A stretch of DNA of 64,000 nucleotides from Pseudomonas coleopterorum (GCF_900105555.1 NZ_FNTZ01000001.1:3661501-3725500), one strand, 5' to 3'. Counted from the stretch's first letter, positions 45,001 through 57,592 are shown. Notes: a model not told the origin generated them from the letters alone. Numbers and translations are program-made.

Positions 45001-45937
45001 CGCCGCCAGACCCGGTTGACGCGCCTGGAAACGGCGCGATCGCCGTAGGGTGGTTGTGGGTTTCCACCTTCATCAGGATGTGCACCGGCTCCTGCACCGC
45101 GCCGTACCGGCGGGTTTCAGGGTTCGGGAAGAAGCGCCCGGCCACGCTGCCGACGATCACCGAAGCGTTGTCCTTGTACGCCGAAAGCACGCCTTCGCTG
45201 TGCATCTGGTAGGTGTTCTTGATCATGCCGAACAGGCTTTTTTCCTGGCTCTGGCCATCGATGTCCCAACTGGCGTTGAAGATCTTGTGGCGGCAGTGCT
45301 CGGAGTTGGCCTGGGCGAACATCATCAGTTCGATGTCGTGCGGATTGCGCGCCAGACCCTGGAAGCTGCTGACCAGGTAGTCGATTTCGTCTTCGGCCAG
45401 GGCCAGGCCCAGCTCGACGTTGGCTTTTTCCAGCGCGGCACGACCGCCGCCCAGGATGTCCACGGCGGTGAGCGGCTTGGGTTCGGCATGGCGGAACAGG
45501 CCGGCGGCCTCTTCCAGACGGGACAGCACCACCTGGGTCATGCGGTCGTGCAGCACACCGCCGATCAGCTCGGCTTCAGTCTCGCTGAAATCACCAGACA
45601 CATAAAAGGCAATGCCGCGCTCCAGACGCTGAACCTGAGTCAGGCCACAGTTGTGTGCGATATCGCTGGCCTTGCTCGACCAGGGCGAGATGGTGCCAAA
45701 ACGCGGCAGCACCAGGAACAGCCGCCCGGTGGGCTCCTGAACCGGAACGCTGGGGCCGTACTTGAGCAGACGGGCAAGGACTTGCTGGTCGTCGCTGGCC
45801 AGCTCGCCTTCGACTTCGGCGAAGTGGGCGAATTCAGCATACAGGCCAGTAACAGCGGGGACCTTCTGGCTCAGTTGCTCGAGTAATTTACCGTGGCGAA
45901 AGGCAGAAAGGGCAGGAGCGCCGCGCAGGATCAACAT
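42038..45937 (-). CDS. purL: Phosphoribosylformylglycinamidine synthase PurL (large single-chain form)
   Basis: 1299 residues, the full length of the gammaproteobacterial enzyme. The synthetase half includes [19 protein letters not shown] and [18 protein letters not shown]. The C-terminal class I glutaminase has its nucleophile in [12 protein letters not shown] and the histidine in PHPERVFR. It converts FGAR, glutamine and ATP to FGAM. It is transcribed with the YqfO-like gene and divergent from mltF. Confidence 0.98.
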   Translation of the reverse strand: MLILRGAPALSAFRHGKLLEQLSQKVPAVTGLYAEFAHFAEVEGELASDDQQVLARLLKYGPSVPVQEPTGRLFLVLPRFGTISPWSSKASDIAHNCGLTQVQRLERGIAFYVSGDFSETEAELIGGVLHDRMTQVVLSRLEEAAGLFRHAEPKPLTAVDILGGGRAALEKANVELGLALAEDEIDYLVSSFQGLARNPHDIELMMFAQANSEHCRHKIFNASWDIDGQSQEKSLFGMIKNTYQMHSEGVLSAYKDNASVIVGSVAGRFFPNPETRRYGAVQEPVHILMKVETHNHPTAIAPFPGASTGSGGEIRDEGATGRGAKPKAGLTGFTVSNLNIPGFEQPWEKPYGKPERIVTALDIMIDGPLGGAAFNNEFGRPALTGYFRTFEQSIDTPHGEEVRGYHKPIMLAGGMGNIREEHVQKGEITVGSKLIVLGGPAMLIGLGGGAASSMATGTSSADLDFASVQRENPEMERRCQEVIDRCWQLGDKNPISFIHDVGAGGLSNAFPELVNDGGRGGRFELRNVPNDEPGMAPLEIWSNESQERYVLAVDAADFERFQAICERERCPFAVVGEATAEPQLTVTDSHFGNSPVDMPLEVLLGKAPRMHRSAVREQALGDDFDPAQLDLAESIERVLHHPAVASKSFLITIGDRTITGLVARDQMVGPWQVPVADVAVTATSFDVYSGEAMAMGERTPLALLDAPASARMAVGETLTNIAASSIAKISDIKLSANWMSAAGHPGEDARLYDAVQAVGMQLCPALGITIPVGKDSMSMKTQWSEEGTDKSVTSPMSLIITGFAPVVDIRKTLTPQLRMDKGETDLILIDLGRGQNRMGASILAQAHGKLANRAPDVDDAEDLKAFFAVIQGLNADGHLLAYHDRSDGGLLASVVEMAFAGHCGLNLQLATVAHSREEVGAVLFNEELGAVIQVRQDATPMILAQFSAAGLGNDCVAVIGQPINNGAVNIRYHDDVLFSGERRLLQRQWAETSYQIQRLRDNAVGADQEFDALLEEDNPGLSFNLSYDVNEDIAAPYIKKGVRPQVAVLREQGVNGQVEMAAAFDRAGFNAIDVHMSDILAGRVDLNEFKGLVACGGFSYGDVLGAGEGWAKSALFNARARDAFQQYFERSDSFTLGVCNGCQMMSNLHELIPGSEFWPHFVRNRSEQFEARVAMVQVQESNSIFLQGMAGSRMPIAIAHGEGHAEFASADALLQADVSGCVALRFVDNHGKVTEQYPANPNGSPRGITGLTSRDGRVTIMMPHPERVFRAVQNSWKPEEWDEDGAWMRMFRNARVWVD

Positions 45938-47615
<1,678 letters not shown>

Positions 47616-47632
47616 AAGCACGCGGTGATCTT

Positions 47633-47656
47633 GTGGGAGCGGGCTCTGCCCGCGAA
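47633..47656 (+). repeat. REP element type A
   Basis: GTGGGAGCGGGCTCTGCCCGCGAA, identical over 24 bases to the copy at 12568. It sits between the convergent mltF and tadA stops and may serve as a transcript 3' end. Confidence 0.9.
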
Positions 47657-47687
47657 AAAGCCCTCGGCAGCACTCCCTCCTTGAATC

Positions 47688-48170
47688 TCAGCCCTTCGCC
47701 CGCCGCGCCCTGAAAAATTCGCTCAAGATAGCCCCGCATTCTTCGGCCAACACGCCCCCCTCCACCACCAGCCGGTGGTTCAGAAAACCCTGACTGAAGA
47801 ACTGTCCCTGGCTCTGCGCGACGCCCGCCTTGGGTTCGAGCGCACCGAATACCACCCGCGCAATGCGCGAATGCACGATAAGCCCCGCACACATGCTGCA
47901 AGGCTCCAGGGTGACGTACAGGGTGCTGCCCGGCAGCCGATAGTTCTGCACCGTTTGCGCAGCGTTGCGGATGGCGACCATCTCGGCGTGGGCGCTGGGG
48001 TCGTGGCCCCTGATGGGGCAATTGAATCCGCGCCCGACGATTTCGCCCTGCTGCACCAGCACCGCGCCTACCGGCACCTCGCCCAGCGCCGCGCCTTCGG
48101 CTGCCAAGGCCAGGGCCTCGGCCATGAAGAACTGATCGCGGCTGCGATCGATGATCTGTGCGTACTTCAC
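47688..48170 (-). CDS. tadA: tRNA-specific adenosine deaminase TadA
   Basis: 160 residues. The zinc site is complete: HAEMVAIRNA with the catalytic glutamate, and TLEPCSMCAGLIVHSRI with the two cysteines. It deaminates adenine 34 of tRNA-Arg to inosine and is normally essential. It begins 3 bases after the multicopper oxidase stop, so the two form an operon. Confidence 0.96.
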   Translation of the reverse strand: MKYAQIIDRSRDQFFMAEALALAAEGAALGEVPVGAVLVQQGEIVGRGFNCPIRGHDPSAHAEMVAIRNAAQTVQNYRLPGSTLYVTLEPCSMCAGLIVHSRIARVVFGALEPKAGVAQSQGQFFSQGFLNHRLVVEGGVLAEECGAILSEFFRARRAKG

Positions 48171-48173
48171 TGT

Positions 48174-49547
48174 TCAGGCAACCTCTATTGCAGCCATGAG
48201 TCCGGTTTCCATGTGGTCGATCACATGGCAATGGAACATCCAGATACCCGGATTATCCGCCACCAACGCCACCTGGGCACGTTCGTTCTTGCCCAGCAGG
48301 AACGTATCAGTGAAGTACGGAATGATCTTGCGCCGATTGGACGCGATCACTTTGAAACTCATGCCGTGCAAGTGAATGGGGTGCTGATATTGGGTCATGT
48401 TCTTGAGCTCCAGCACGTAGCTCTTGCCCAACTGCATCTTGGCGATGGGCCGATCGGCGCAGGTCTTGTCGGTGATGTCCCAGGCAATGCCGTTGATCTG
48501 CCACAGGCTGGGCGGCTTGCCGTCGGTGGTGTCGGACACCTCGCCCACCCATTCGAAGTTGAAATTGAGCTTCTCGGCGTTGGCCAGGTCCGGCTCGGCA
48601 ATCGGGTTGGCGGGCAATGCCGGCGGCCAGTCGGTAGCCGCTGCCTCGGCCGGCACCGAGCGCAGCGTGCCCAGACGCACCGAGCCATCGCGAATAGCGA
48701 TCTCTTCACCGGCAGGCGGCATCTTCACGGCAAGGCAGACGCGCATGCCGGGACCCATCCAGTAATCCTTGCCGAACGCACGGGGCTCGATCGGGTTGCC
48801 GTCCAGCGCATACAGGCGCATCTGGGCGTCGCCACGAAAATTCAGGCGGTAGGTGGCGGTGTTGTCCAGGTTCAGAATTCGCACCCGGACGATCTGCCCT
48901 GCCGGCAGATCGATGGTTGCCCGATGCACACCGTTGATCGTCGAGAGTCGCCCCAGAGTGCCGTTGCGCGCCGCCTCGCGAGGAATGCTGAACGGCAGGA
49001 ACGCGCCCTCCTCGTCCACGTGCCAGTTTTTCAGGTTGAGCACTGCTTCATGAGCGAAGCCGGTCGGCTCGCGCTCCTCGACGATCAATGGGCCGACCAG
49101 GCCCCGGCCCAGTTCCTCACTGCTGGCGACATGGGGGTGATACCAGTAGCTGCCGGCGTCGGGCACGCGAAAGCGGTAATCGAAGTATTCGCCGGGTTTG
49201 ACCGGCAACTGCGACACATAGGGCACGCCGTCCATGTCCAGCGGCAGGCGGATGCCGTGCCAGTGAATGGTGGTCTCTATCGGCAGTTGGTTGATGAAGC
49301 GCACACGTAGCCATTCGCCCTGGCGCACGCGCAGCTCCTGGCCGGGTGCCGAACCGCCGAAGGCCCAGGCAGGTGTCTGGTGGCCTGCCACCAGCTCGAC
49401 GTCGAGCGGCGCGGCGATCAGTTGATAGTCGACACCGGCCTGGTCGACCGGCGTTCCCAGCCAGTACCGGGCAGCGCCACCGGCCCCCACACCAACCGCC
49501 ACGACGCCTGCCAGGCCACCGAGAAATCGTCGACGAGTGAAAGACAT
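48174..49547 (-). CDS. cumA: Tat-exported multicopper oxidase (CumA-like)
   Basis: 457 residues with a twin-arginine signal (MSFTRRRFLGGLAGVVAVG). All four copper-binding motifs are present: TTIHWHGIRLP, YWYHPHVAS, YQHPIHLHGMSF and MFHCHVIDHMETGLM, the last with the type 1 cysteine and an axial methionine. Size and the coupling with tadA match the cumA locus described in P. putida. CumA was first linked to manganese oxidation, a role later questioned, so a general periplasmic copper or phenol oxidase function is the safer reading. Symbol given with moderate confidence. Confidence 0.85.
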   Translation of the reverse strand: MSFTRRRFLGGLAGVVAVGVGAGGAARYWLGTPVDQAGVDYQLIAAPLDVELVAGHQTPAWAFGGSAPGQELRVRQGEWLRVRFINQLPIETTIHWHGIRLPLDMDGVPYVSQLPVKPGEYFDYRFRVPDAGSYWYHPHVASSEELGRGLVGPLIVEEREPTGFAHEAVLNLKNWHVDEEGAFLPFSIPREAARNGTLGRLSTINGVHRATIDLPAGQIVRVRILNLDNTATYRLNFRGDAQMRLYALDGNPIEPRAFGKDYWMGPGMRVCLAVKMPPAGEEIAIRDGSVRLGTLRSVPAEAAATDWPPALPANPIAEPDLANAEKLNFNFEWVGEVSDTTDGKPPSLWQINGIAWDITDKTCADRPIAKMQLGKSYVLELKNMTQYQHPIHLHGMSFKVIASNRRKIIPYFTDTFLLGKNERAQVALVADNPGIWMFHCHVIDHMETGLMAAIEVA

Positions 49548-49793
49548 GGGGACGGCACCTGCTCAATGAACGCGAAAGGCCGACACGATACACCTGCAAT
49601 TGAGAAAGATTAAGCGTTGAACGACCGTGCGGTGGGGTGCCAGCAGGCCGAAGTGCGTCTTGCACCGCGCCCCTGCAGCAGCGGCGCGAGCCGCGTCCGG
49701 CCTTACCGAGCAGTGCCAGACAAACCGCATGCGCCGCCGATTCGGCTTGCACCGTTGCTACAGAGCCGGACGAACCGCATGCGTACTGGCGCG
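49548..49793. repeat. Composite repeat region: type B REP arm, degenerate inverse arm and a 18-base direct repeat
   Basis: CTGCAGCAGCGGCGCGAGCC-GCGTCCGG at 49673-49700 is a type B REP arm (compare 57731-57758). A degraded inverse arm, CGGCTTGCACCGTTGCTACAG, is at 49743-49763. An imperfect direct repeat built on ACCGCATGCG occurs at 49716-49733 and 49766-49783. The region lies between the multicopper oxidase promoter and the 3' end of the toxin-like gene. Confidence 0.75.
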
Positions 49794-52430
49794 TCAGGGT
49801 CTGATGACCCCCGGGGGTGCCAACGAGGGATCCAGGTAGGTGAACGGCGCCTCGCGCACCTTCAATGCCAGGCGCCAGTCTGCCTTGACCACACCATCGG
49901 GGTGGCCCATGGATGGCAGATAATATTCGCCAGGATCCAAGGTGATACGGGTCTGCTGACCGGCACCCGCATCGACGATACGCAGCGCCGTCACATCGTG
50001 CAGCTGCGCGAGCCCCGGAACGCCTTTATAGGTGGAAGCATGGGTGTCGCCGACCAGAGCGATCCACTTGCCGCTACCCGGCAACCCGCCACGCGCCGCG
50101 ATGACGCGGCTGGCATGGTAGCTGAACACTTTGTGGCGCAGGGTGCCACCGACGTTGTAGAGGTCGTCCATGCCATCGAGTCGATAGCTGGCCGCACAGT
50201 CCAGCGCGCGCACGTGGATGCCTTCGCCGCGCGCGGCCTGCACCAGCGTGGTGAAATTGTAGCGTTGCGCGGGGTCGGTGTGATGACCCAGATCCTGGTC
50301 ACGCAGGTAATCCTGCAGTTGGCTGGGCAAACGGCCATCACTGGCGACCTGGTCGAGTTCGGCTTGATGCAGATCGGTCATCAAGTGCTCCATGTACAGG
50401 GTTTCCACGCCGTCCCTGGCCAGCGCCGGCATGTTTTCGATCAAAAACCGCTTGCTGGCGATGGCTTGATGGGACTCACCGATGACCAAGCCCCTGGACT
50501 CCTCCAACAGCCGACGCACGGCAATATACGGCGGCAGTGAGGGATCGGGCACCGGCACGGGCGATCTGCCAGGCGAGCGCCACTGAGCAATGAAGGCGTT
50601 GGCATCTTCGATCAACTCGGCGCGCAGCTTGTTGAGGCTGTCGAGCACGGGGTTGAGGGGTGTATAGGGATCGAAATAGTCACCCGAAAGCATCTTTCGA
50701 AACTGATCGCTCAACAGCTCACGTATTGCGGCCCGAGCCACCAGTGGTACTTCATAGCGAGTCGGCGAGCGCTCGAACTGGACGTAGCTGACCGGTGGCG
50801 GCTCCAGCTCGACTTCTCCCGAAACGCTCATGCAGCCACCACCACCTCGCAGACAACCGGGAGGCGTCAGTTCCCATTCCAGTTGCTCGTTGAAGCGCAC
50901 CGGATAGTTGCCGGTGAAGGCAAAGGGTCGTTGTGGATCAATGATCAACCAGCAACGCAGATTCGTATCGTAGCGCGCGCGATAGAGGTTGCCACGCAAA
51001 CGGATTGTCGGCTGGCCTCCTACATCCAACAAGCCTTGAGTGTCCGGCAGCAGCGGCGTTTGCTCCGCTGCATGCGCCGGGGCCTGCAACGGCTGCAAAT
51101 CACCGACGTCTGGTACCTGCGCAGGAATCAACAATGTCGTGTTGAGCAACAGTTCTATGCCGCTGACGATCGAAGCGTAGAGCGCAGAGCGTCGATCGAC
51201 CGTTTGTGCAGCGTTCACCGCCCGCTCCACGTTCAGCGCAAAGCGTCCGGCACTGGCCAATACCACAATCAACGCGATCGGCCAGTTGACCATGGCCGCC
51301 GAACCGAACAGGTGCGCGCCGGCGCCCAGATAACCGATCCATAGCTGCTTGCGCAGCTCGCTGTTGCTGTGCAGTTGCAGTCGGGCCTCGGCTTCCATCT
51401 GTTCGCGAGTCCGCGTGCGCAGCCAGTGCGCTGCATCGATTGCAATGGGCGGCCACGCCACCTTGGCAGCGAACTGCTTCATTGGTTTCTTTGCCAACAA
51501 CGCGAGACTGCGTGTGCGCGCCAGCGCCGCAGCAGGCTCCAGAAGCCTTCCGTGATCGAGCAGCCGCTCGCGACTCTGCACATTCTGCAGCTGCTGGTAC
51601 AACCATTTCTCGACCGCCGCATGGTCGGCAAACGCTTGAAACGCGGTATCGCGGCCCGCTAGATACAGCAAACGCTCTCCAGTCGGTCTGTTGAAACACA
51701 GCACGCTGGTGAACGCGTGGCCGGCAATCTGCAGCGCGTCGACGATCACACTTCCGATCGGCAGCCGCTGGCCGCTCAGATCGCCCAGCGTCGGCGCCAT
51801 GGCATCCGCGCATCCCATGCCATCGAACACCCATTGCACCTGCGGGCGCGTGAGCTTACCGGCCTGGCACGCTTCGATGGCGGCGCTCAGGCAATTGATC
51901 CGTATCAGCGTTGATACGCCTTGCTCGTTGTCGGTCCAGAATTTCGTCAGCACCGCTTGATAAGATGCAGCAAAATCGACCTTCCATAGCGCGCTCAACA
52001 CCTTGTCGGGCTCCAGCCGCACCTCGTTACGCTCATCGAACCACTGCGCCTGTGCATTTGCGGTGTAGAACCCGCCCATCACATGCAGCAAATCGGCGTT
52101 GTCCTGATCGCTTGCGCGAAACCTCTGCATCAGCAGTTCAGTGAACGTCATCGTCTCGCTCGGCGGCCCCTTGTGCGCATAGCCGCTGAACGAACGATGG
52201 CTGGATTGAGCGTTGTCGAAACGATGCCAGTAGAAAGTGTCGGGATGGGCATCGACGCCCATGGAGGTGAGCAACCGAGTGGCAGCAGCCACCGCCATCT
52301 CGTGGAGATCGGGCAACTGCTCGGTGAGTTGCTGAGCAAGGGCAGCGAGAGCGCCGCTTGCTTGCGTATCAGAATGTGCATCAGTCATGTCGAAGTGATC
52401 GGTTGCTGAAAGGGCCGCGAGTATGGCCAT
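49794..52430 (-). CDS. Large toxin-like protein with central membrane segments and a GESH...GDTH C-terminal domain
   Basis: 878 residues from ATG 52430 (ATG 52388 is an alternative). No signal peptide. The N-terminal part (TFYWHRFDNAQSSHRSFSGY near residue 65) resembles the dermonecrotic-toxin-like N-terminal domain common in large Pseudomonas proteins (DUF6543, from memory). Residues about 363-430 hold two hydrophobic helices (LGAGAHLFGSAAMVNWPIAL, LYASIVSGIELLLNTTLLIP). The C-terminal domain has RGLVIGESHQAIAS (H654), VETLYMEHLM and WIALVGDTHASTY (H797), the His/Glu pattern of the ChaN/erythromycin-esterase/TIKI-like fold also used by the Ras protease RRSP. Function is inference; a membrane-targeted effector is the best guess. 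Confidence 0.8.
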   Translation of the reverse strand: MAILAALSATDHFDMTDAHSDTQASGALAALAQQLTEQLPDLHEMAVAAATRLLTSMGVDAHPDTFYWHRFDNAQSSHRSFSGYAHKGPPSETMTFTELLMQRFRASDQDNADLLHVMGGFYTANAQAQWFDERNEVRLEPDKVLSALWKVDFAASYQAVLTKFWTDNEQGVSTLIRINCLSAAIEACQAGKLTRPQVQWVFDGMGCADAMAPTLGDLSGQRLPIGSVIVDALQIAGHAFTSVLCFNRPTGERLLYLAGRDTAFQAFADHAAVEKWLYQQLQNVQSRERLLDHGRLLEPAAALARTRSLALLAKKPMKQFAAKVAWPPIAIDAAHWLRTRTREQMEAEARLQLHSNSELRKQLWIGYLGAGAHLFGSAAMVNWPIALIVVLASAGRFALNVERAVNAAQTVDRRSALYASIVSGIELLLNTTLLIPAQVPDVGDLQPLQAPAHAAEQTPLLPDTQGLLDVGGQPTIRLRGNLYRARYDTNLRCWLIIDPQRPFAFTGNYPVRFNEQLEWELTPPGCLRGGGGCMSVSGEVELEPPPVSYVQFERSPTRYEVPLVARAAIRELLSDQFRKMLSGDYFDPYTPLNPVLDSLNKLRAELIEDANAFIAQWRSPGRSPVPVPDPSLPPYIAVRRLLEESRGLVIGESHQAIASKRFLIENMPALARDGVETLYMEHLMTDLHQAELDQVASDGRLPSQLQDYLRDQDLGHHTDPAQRYNFTTLVQAARGEGIHVRALDCAASYRLDGMDDLYNVGGTLRHKVFSYHASRVIAARGGLPGSGKWIALVGDTHASTYKGVPGLAQLHDVTALRIVDAGAGQQTRITLDPGEYYLPSMGHPDGVVKADWRLALKVREAPFTYLDPSLAPPGVIRP

Positions 52431-52548
52431 TGCTTCAGAACCGCCTGGCCTACATATTTGGCCTCACGCTGCAGGCGCCCCTGCCCCCTTGTCAGCGCCA
52501 TCATCAGGGTAAACTTCGGCAACCCCCCTCCTCGCAGGATTCCACGCC

Positions 52549-52920
52549 ATGATCGACTTCAACAACAAAGGCTTCTTCAAACTCAAGCAGAACGCCGAAT
52601 ACGGCGAACGCGTCACCGCGCTGTTGCTGGACGACGAGCACGTGGTCGACGCCTACAAGTCGATGCGCGACGGCGTGGTGTTCACCAACAAACGGATCAT
52701 TGCCGTGAACGTGCAGGGTCTGACCGGCAGCAAGAAGGATTTCACCTCCCTGCCCTACAAGAACATCGTGGCGTACTCGATCGAGACCTCGGGCACGTTC
52801 GATCTGGATTCGGAACTGGAGGTGTACTTTTCGGCGCTGGGGAAGGTGCGGTTCGAGTTCTCGGGGAAGACGTCGATGGTGGAGATTTCGCGGTTGATTG
52901 GGGGGTATGTGTTGAAGTGA
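52549..52920 (+). CDS. Small bacterial PH-domain protein
   Basis: 123 residues consisting of one PH-like barrel: LLLDDEHVVDAYKSMRDGVV, FTNKRIIAVNVQGLTGSKK, FTSLPYKNIVAYSIETSG. The FTNKRIIAV and YKNI segments are characteristic of the bPH_1/DUF1696 family, whose ligands are unknown. AGGA lies 11 bases before the ATG. It is divergent from the toxin-like gene and convergent with guaA. Confidence 0.88.
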   Translation: MIDFNNKGFFKLKQNAEYGERVTALLLDDEHVVDAYKSMRDGVVFTNKRIIAVNVQGLTGSKKDFTSLPYKNIVAYSIETSGTFDLDSELEVYFSALGKVRFEFSGKTSMVEISRLIGGYVLK

Positions 52921-52926
52921 AACAAA

Positions 52927-52948
52927 AAGCCCGCGATTACGCGGGCTT
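52927..52948. terminator. Terminator shared by guaA and the PH-domain gene
   Basis: A 9-bp stem AAGCCCGCG/CGCGGGCTT (52927-52935 with 52940-52948) with a tetraloop ends on the minus strand in TTTTTGTT, a good intrinsic terminator for guaA; on the plus strand it is 6 bases after the PH-domain stop. Confidence 0.9.
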
Positions 52949-52994
52949 CAGGGCATTTTTTGCTAGATCGTGCCGGGCATTGCCGGACGCGGAA

Positions 52995-54572
52995 TCATTC
53001 CCACTCAATCGTAGCCGGCGGCTTGCTCGACACGTCGTAGGTCACCCGCGAGATGCCTTCGATCTCGTTGATGATGCGGCCGCTCACCGTTTCCAGCAGT
53101 TCGTAAGGCAGGTGGGCCCAACGCGCGGTCATGAAGTCGATGGTTTCCACGGCGCGAAGGGCGACGACCCAGGCGTAGCGGCGGCCGTCGCCGACGACGC
53201 CGACCGATTTGACCGGCTGGAAGACGACGAATGCCTGGCTGACCTTGTGGTACCAATCGGCCTTGCGCAGTTCTTCGATGAAGATGTGGTCGGCGCGACG
53301 CAGCAGGTCGGCGTATTCCTTCTTCACTTCACCCAGGATGCGCACGCCCAGGCCCGGGCCGGGGAATGGGTGGCGGTAGACCATGTCGTACGGCAGGCCC
53401 AGCTCCAGGCCCAGACGGCGGACTTCGTCCTTGAACAGCTCACGCAGTGGCTCGACCAGCTTGAGGTTCATTTCCTCGGGCAGGCCGCCGACGTTGTGGT
53501 GCGACTTGATCACGTGGGCCTTGCCGCTCTTGGCGCCGGCCGACTCGATCACGTCGGGGTAGATGGTGCCCTGTGCCAGGTACTTGATGTTGTCCAGCTT
53601 GCAGGACTCGGCGTCGAACACGTCGATGAAGGTGCGGCCGATGATCTTGCGCTTCTTCTCCGGGTCGGCTTCGCCGGCCAGGTTGTCGAGGAACTGCGCT
53701 TCGGCGTTGGCGCGGATGACCTTGACGCCCATGTTCTCGGCGAACATGGCCATGACCTGCTCGCCTTCGTGCAGGCGCAGCAGGCCGTTGTCGACGAAGA
53801 CGCAAGTCAGCTGATCACCGATGGCCTTGTGCAGCAGGGCCGCGACCACCGAGGAATCGACACCGCCAGACAAGCCCAGCAGGACGTTGTCGGTACCGAC
53901 CTGGGCACGGACCTGGGCGATGGCGTCTTCGGCGATCTTCGACGGGGTCCACAGCGCTTCGCAACCGCAGATGTCGATGATGAAGCGCGACAGGATGCGT
54001 TCGCCCTGCTTGGTGTGGGTCACCTCGGGGTGGAACTGCACGCCGTAGTAGTTGCGGTCGTCGTCGAACATGCCGGCGATCGGGCAGCTCGGGGTGCTGG
54101 CCAGCACATGGAAACCCTGGGGGATCTCGGTGACCTTGTCGCCGTGACTCATCCACACGTCCAGGCCGAACACGCCATCGGCGTCGATGTGGTCTTCGAT
54201 GCCTTCGAGGATACGGCTCTTGCCGACCACGTCGACGCGGGCGTAGCCGAATTCACGCATATCAGAGCCGGCCACTTTGCCGCCCAGCTGCTCGGCCATG
54301 GTCTGCATGCCGTAGCAGATGCCGAACACCGGCACGCCCAGGTCGAACACCGCCTGTGGGCAGCGCGGGCTGTTGGCTTCGTGGACCGACTCGGGCCCAC
54401 CGGCGAGGATGACGCCGCGCGGGGCGAATTGGCGAATCGCTTCATCGTCCATGTCGAACGGGTGCAGCTCGCAGTACACGCCGATTTCGCGCACGCGGCG
54501 GGCGATCAGTTGGGTGTACTGGGAACCGAAATCGAGGATCAGGATACGGTGGGCGTGAATGTCGAGGGCCAT
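52995..54572 (-). CDS. guaA: GMP synthase (glutamine-hydrolysing)
   Basis: 525 residues. Class I glutaminase with the nucleophile in [16 protein letters not shown] near residue 86, the ATP pyrophosphatase P loop [16 protein letters not shown] near 235, and the dimerisation domain ending [16 protein letters not shown]. It makes GMP from XMP. It follows guaB with a 112-base gap containing a hairpin. Confidence 0.98.
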   Translation of the reverse strand: MALDIHAHRILILDFGSQYTQLIARRVREIGVYCELHPFDMDDEAIRQFAPRGVILAGGPESVHEANSPRCPQAVFDLGVPVFGICYGMQTMAEQLGGKVAGSDMREFGYARVDVVGKSRILEGIEDHIDADGVFGLDVWMSHGDKVTEIPQGFHVLASTPSCPIAGMFDDDRNYYGVQFHPEVTHTKQGERILSRFIIDICGCEALWTPSKIAEDAIAQVRAQVGTDNVLLGLSGGVDSSVVAALLHKAIGDQLTCVFVDNGLLRLHEGEQVMAMFAENMGVKVIRANAEAQFLDNLAGEADPEKKRKIIGRTFIDVFDAESCKLDNIKYLAQGTIYPDVIESAGAKSGKAHVIKSHHNVGGLPEEMNLKLVEPLRELFKDEVRRLGLELGLPYDMVYRHPFPGPGLGVRILGEVKKEYADLLRRADHIFIEELRKADWYHKVSQAFVVFQPVKSVGVVGDGRRYAWVVALRAVETIDFMTARWAHLPYELLETVSGRIINEIEGISRVTYDVSSKPPATIEWE

Positions 54573-54606
54573 GACTCATTCTCGTCTGATGTATTCGGAA
54601 ACAACA

Positions 54607-54629
54607 CGGGGCTGTAGTGAACAGCCCCG
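54607..54629 (-). terminator. Hairpin between guaB and guaA
   Basis: Stem CGGGGCTGT/ACAGCCCCG (54607-54615 with 54621-54629), loop of five, about 55 bases after the guaB stop and 35 bases before guaA. No T run; it may attenuate or process the guaBA message. Confidence 0.5.
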
Positions 54630-54684
54630 CTAGATTGAATGTCCGCTCGCCGCCCGGTACCAGGCGGCAGACGGGCTACCGGGG

Positions 54685-56190
<1,506 letters not shown>

Positions 56191-56237
56191 TTATACCCAC
56201 ACATGCCCCCACAAGAAAGGCAAAGATGGCCTGGCGA

Positions 56238-56795
56238 TCAATTGTCCTGGAACTTCACCAGCACCTGCGCGATCGGCTGGTCGAGCCAGTCGGCGAATTC
56301 GGCGATGAACGCCGGCTTGAAGGACGTCTGTCCCCAGTTGTTGAAGATGAACCCCAGGTTGGAGAACGCGCAGGGTTGCAGGAACAGGAAGCCGTTGATG
56401 TCGTCCTCATGGCCGCACAGGGGGCAGGTGAAATTGTCGGTGAGGCCGGGCATCCATTCTTCGAGGCTGTCGAACAGGGCCTCGCCGACTTCCTGGCGGC
56501 ATTCCGGGCAGCCGGCCTCGTGCAGGAAGCCATCGATGGGGGTGAAGATGCAGCGGTCTGTGACCACTTCCAGGCCATTGACGGGCTGCCCATAGGGCAG
56601 CAGGTCCGGCTGCTCGACGACGTTTCTCGCACCCGGTCCGATGGCGTAGCCCATGCGATTGCCGTTGCGACCACAGGTGCTCAGTTGTTCCTCGACGATC
56701 TCCTTGCGTACCAGCCAGCGCAGGATCGCCCGCGCACGAGGCTCGTGCACCGGCAAGGTGGAGAGGCGCGGAACGAGAATGTTCTGAGTGTTCAT
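56238..56795 (-). CDS. Uncharacterised protein with two cysteine knuckles
   Basis: 185 residues from ATG 56795 (MNTQNILVPRLSTLPVHEPR). Two CxxC pairs (AGCPECRQE and FTCPLCGHEDD), about 45 residues apart, suggest a zinc ribbon, and CGRNGN and QPCAFSNLGF add further cysteines. The C-terminal part (LGFIFNNWGQTSFKPAFIAE) is conserved in look but matches no family I know. Homologues in Pseudomonas are sometimes called sugar ABC transporter ATPase; there is no Walker motif here, so that name is wrong. It lies 83 bases upstream of guaB on the same strand. Confidence 0.85.
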   Translation of the reverse strand: MNTQNILVPRLSTLPVHEPRARAILRWLVRKEIVEEQLSTCGRNGNRMGYAIGPGARNVVEQPDLLPYGQPVNGLEVVTDRCIFTPIDGFLHEAGCPECRQEVGEALFDSLEEWMPGLTDNFTCPLCGHEDDINGFLFLQPCAFSNLGFIFNNWGQTSFKPAFIAEFADWLDQPIAQVLVKFQDN

Positions 56796-56848
56796 GCAAG
56801 GGCCCAACGGTGCGCAAAACCGGCAGGATAGCCCCCTGCGGGCGCAGG

Positions 56849-57592
56849 TCAAGGATTGAAATAGCGATACAGCAGCGCCAGCCCGCTGGCCAGCACCAGC
56901 CAGGTCACCAGCCGCACGAAAGCCTCGCGGGACATACGCAGGGTCAGACGACGCCCGATCCACAGGCCTGTCGCCATGGCCGGAAGCAGGCAGGCAGCGG
57001 TCAGCAGCAGCTGAGTATTGGCGTATACGCCGGCAATGATGAACAGCGTCAGGCGCACGATCGTGCTGCAACTGATCAGTGCGCTTTGCGTGGCGCGCAC
57101 CTGCTGTTTGTCATCCAGCCGCGCGCCCAGGTAGATCGCATAGAGAAAACCGCCGCTGCCGAACAAGGCACCGAACAGCCCGCCGATCGTGCCCATCGGC
57201 ACGGACCACCAGGGTGACAACCGCGCAGGTCGCGCCGTAGTGAGCAGCATGTACAGGGCGTAACCGGTGACGAACAGGCCCATCAACAGCAACAGGAGGT
57301 CGGATTTCAGATTGAGCAGAAACACCACGCCCAAGGTGCAGCCCAACGCCATGAACGGCAGCAGCCGCTTGAGCTCCACCCCCACTACCGATTGCCGGGC
57401 GGGAAGCAGATTGCCGAACGCGGCGATGAAATCGAGCACGACGAGCAAGGGGATGAGCGTGGCCAGCGGCATAAAGTGGATGAGTACCGGACCTGCCACC
57501 AGGGCCGTGCCGAAGCCGGCGATGCCGAAGACGATGTAGGCGGCAGCGATTGCCAGGAGCATGATGCTCCAGTCGATGAATGCGTAGTCCAT
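56849..57592 (-). CDS. TauE/SafE family membrane permease
   Basis: 247 residues from ATG 57592 (MDYAFIDWSIMLLAIAAAYI). Eight hydrophobic helices with the family repeat: FGIAGFGTALVAGPVLI in the first half and GLFGALFGSGGFLYAIYLGA in the second. Members export or import sulfonates, sulfite or related organic anions; the substrate here is unknown. It is followed 53 bases later by the cysteine-knuckle gene. Confidence 0.9.
   Translation of the reverse strand: MDYAFIDWSIMLLAIAAAYIVFGIAGFGTALVAGPVLIHFMPLATLIPLLVVLDFIAAFGNLLPARQSVVGVELKRLLPFMALGCTLGVVFLLNLKSDLLLLLMGLFVTGYALYMLLTTARPARLSPWWSVPMGTIGGLFGALFGSGGFLYAIYLGARLDDKQQVRATQSALISCSTIVRLTLFIIAGVYANTQLLLTAACLLPAMATGLWIGRRLTLRMSREAFVRLVTWLVLASGLALLYRYFNP

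Noticed and set aside
56238..56795. Sugar ABC transporter ATPase
   Set aside because: No Walker A, Walker B or signature motif is present; the label used for homologues is not supported.
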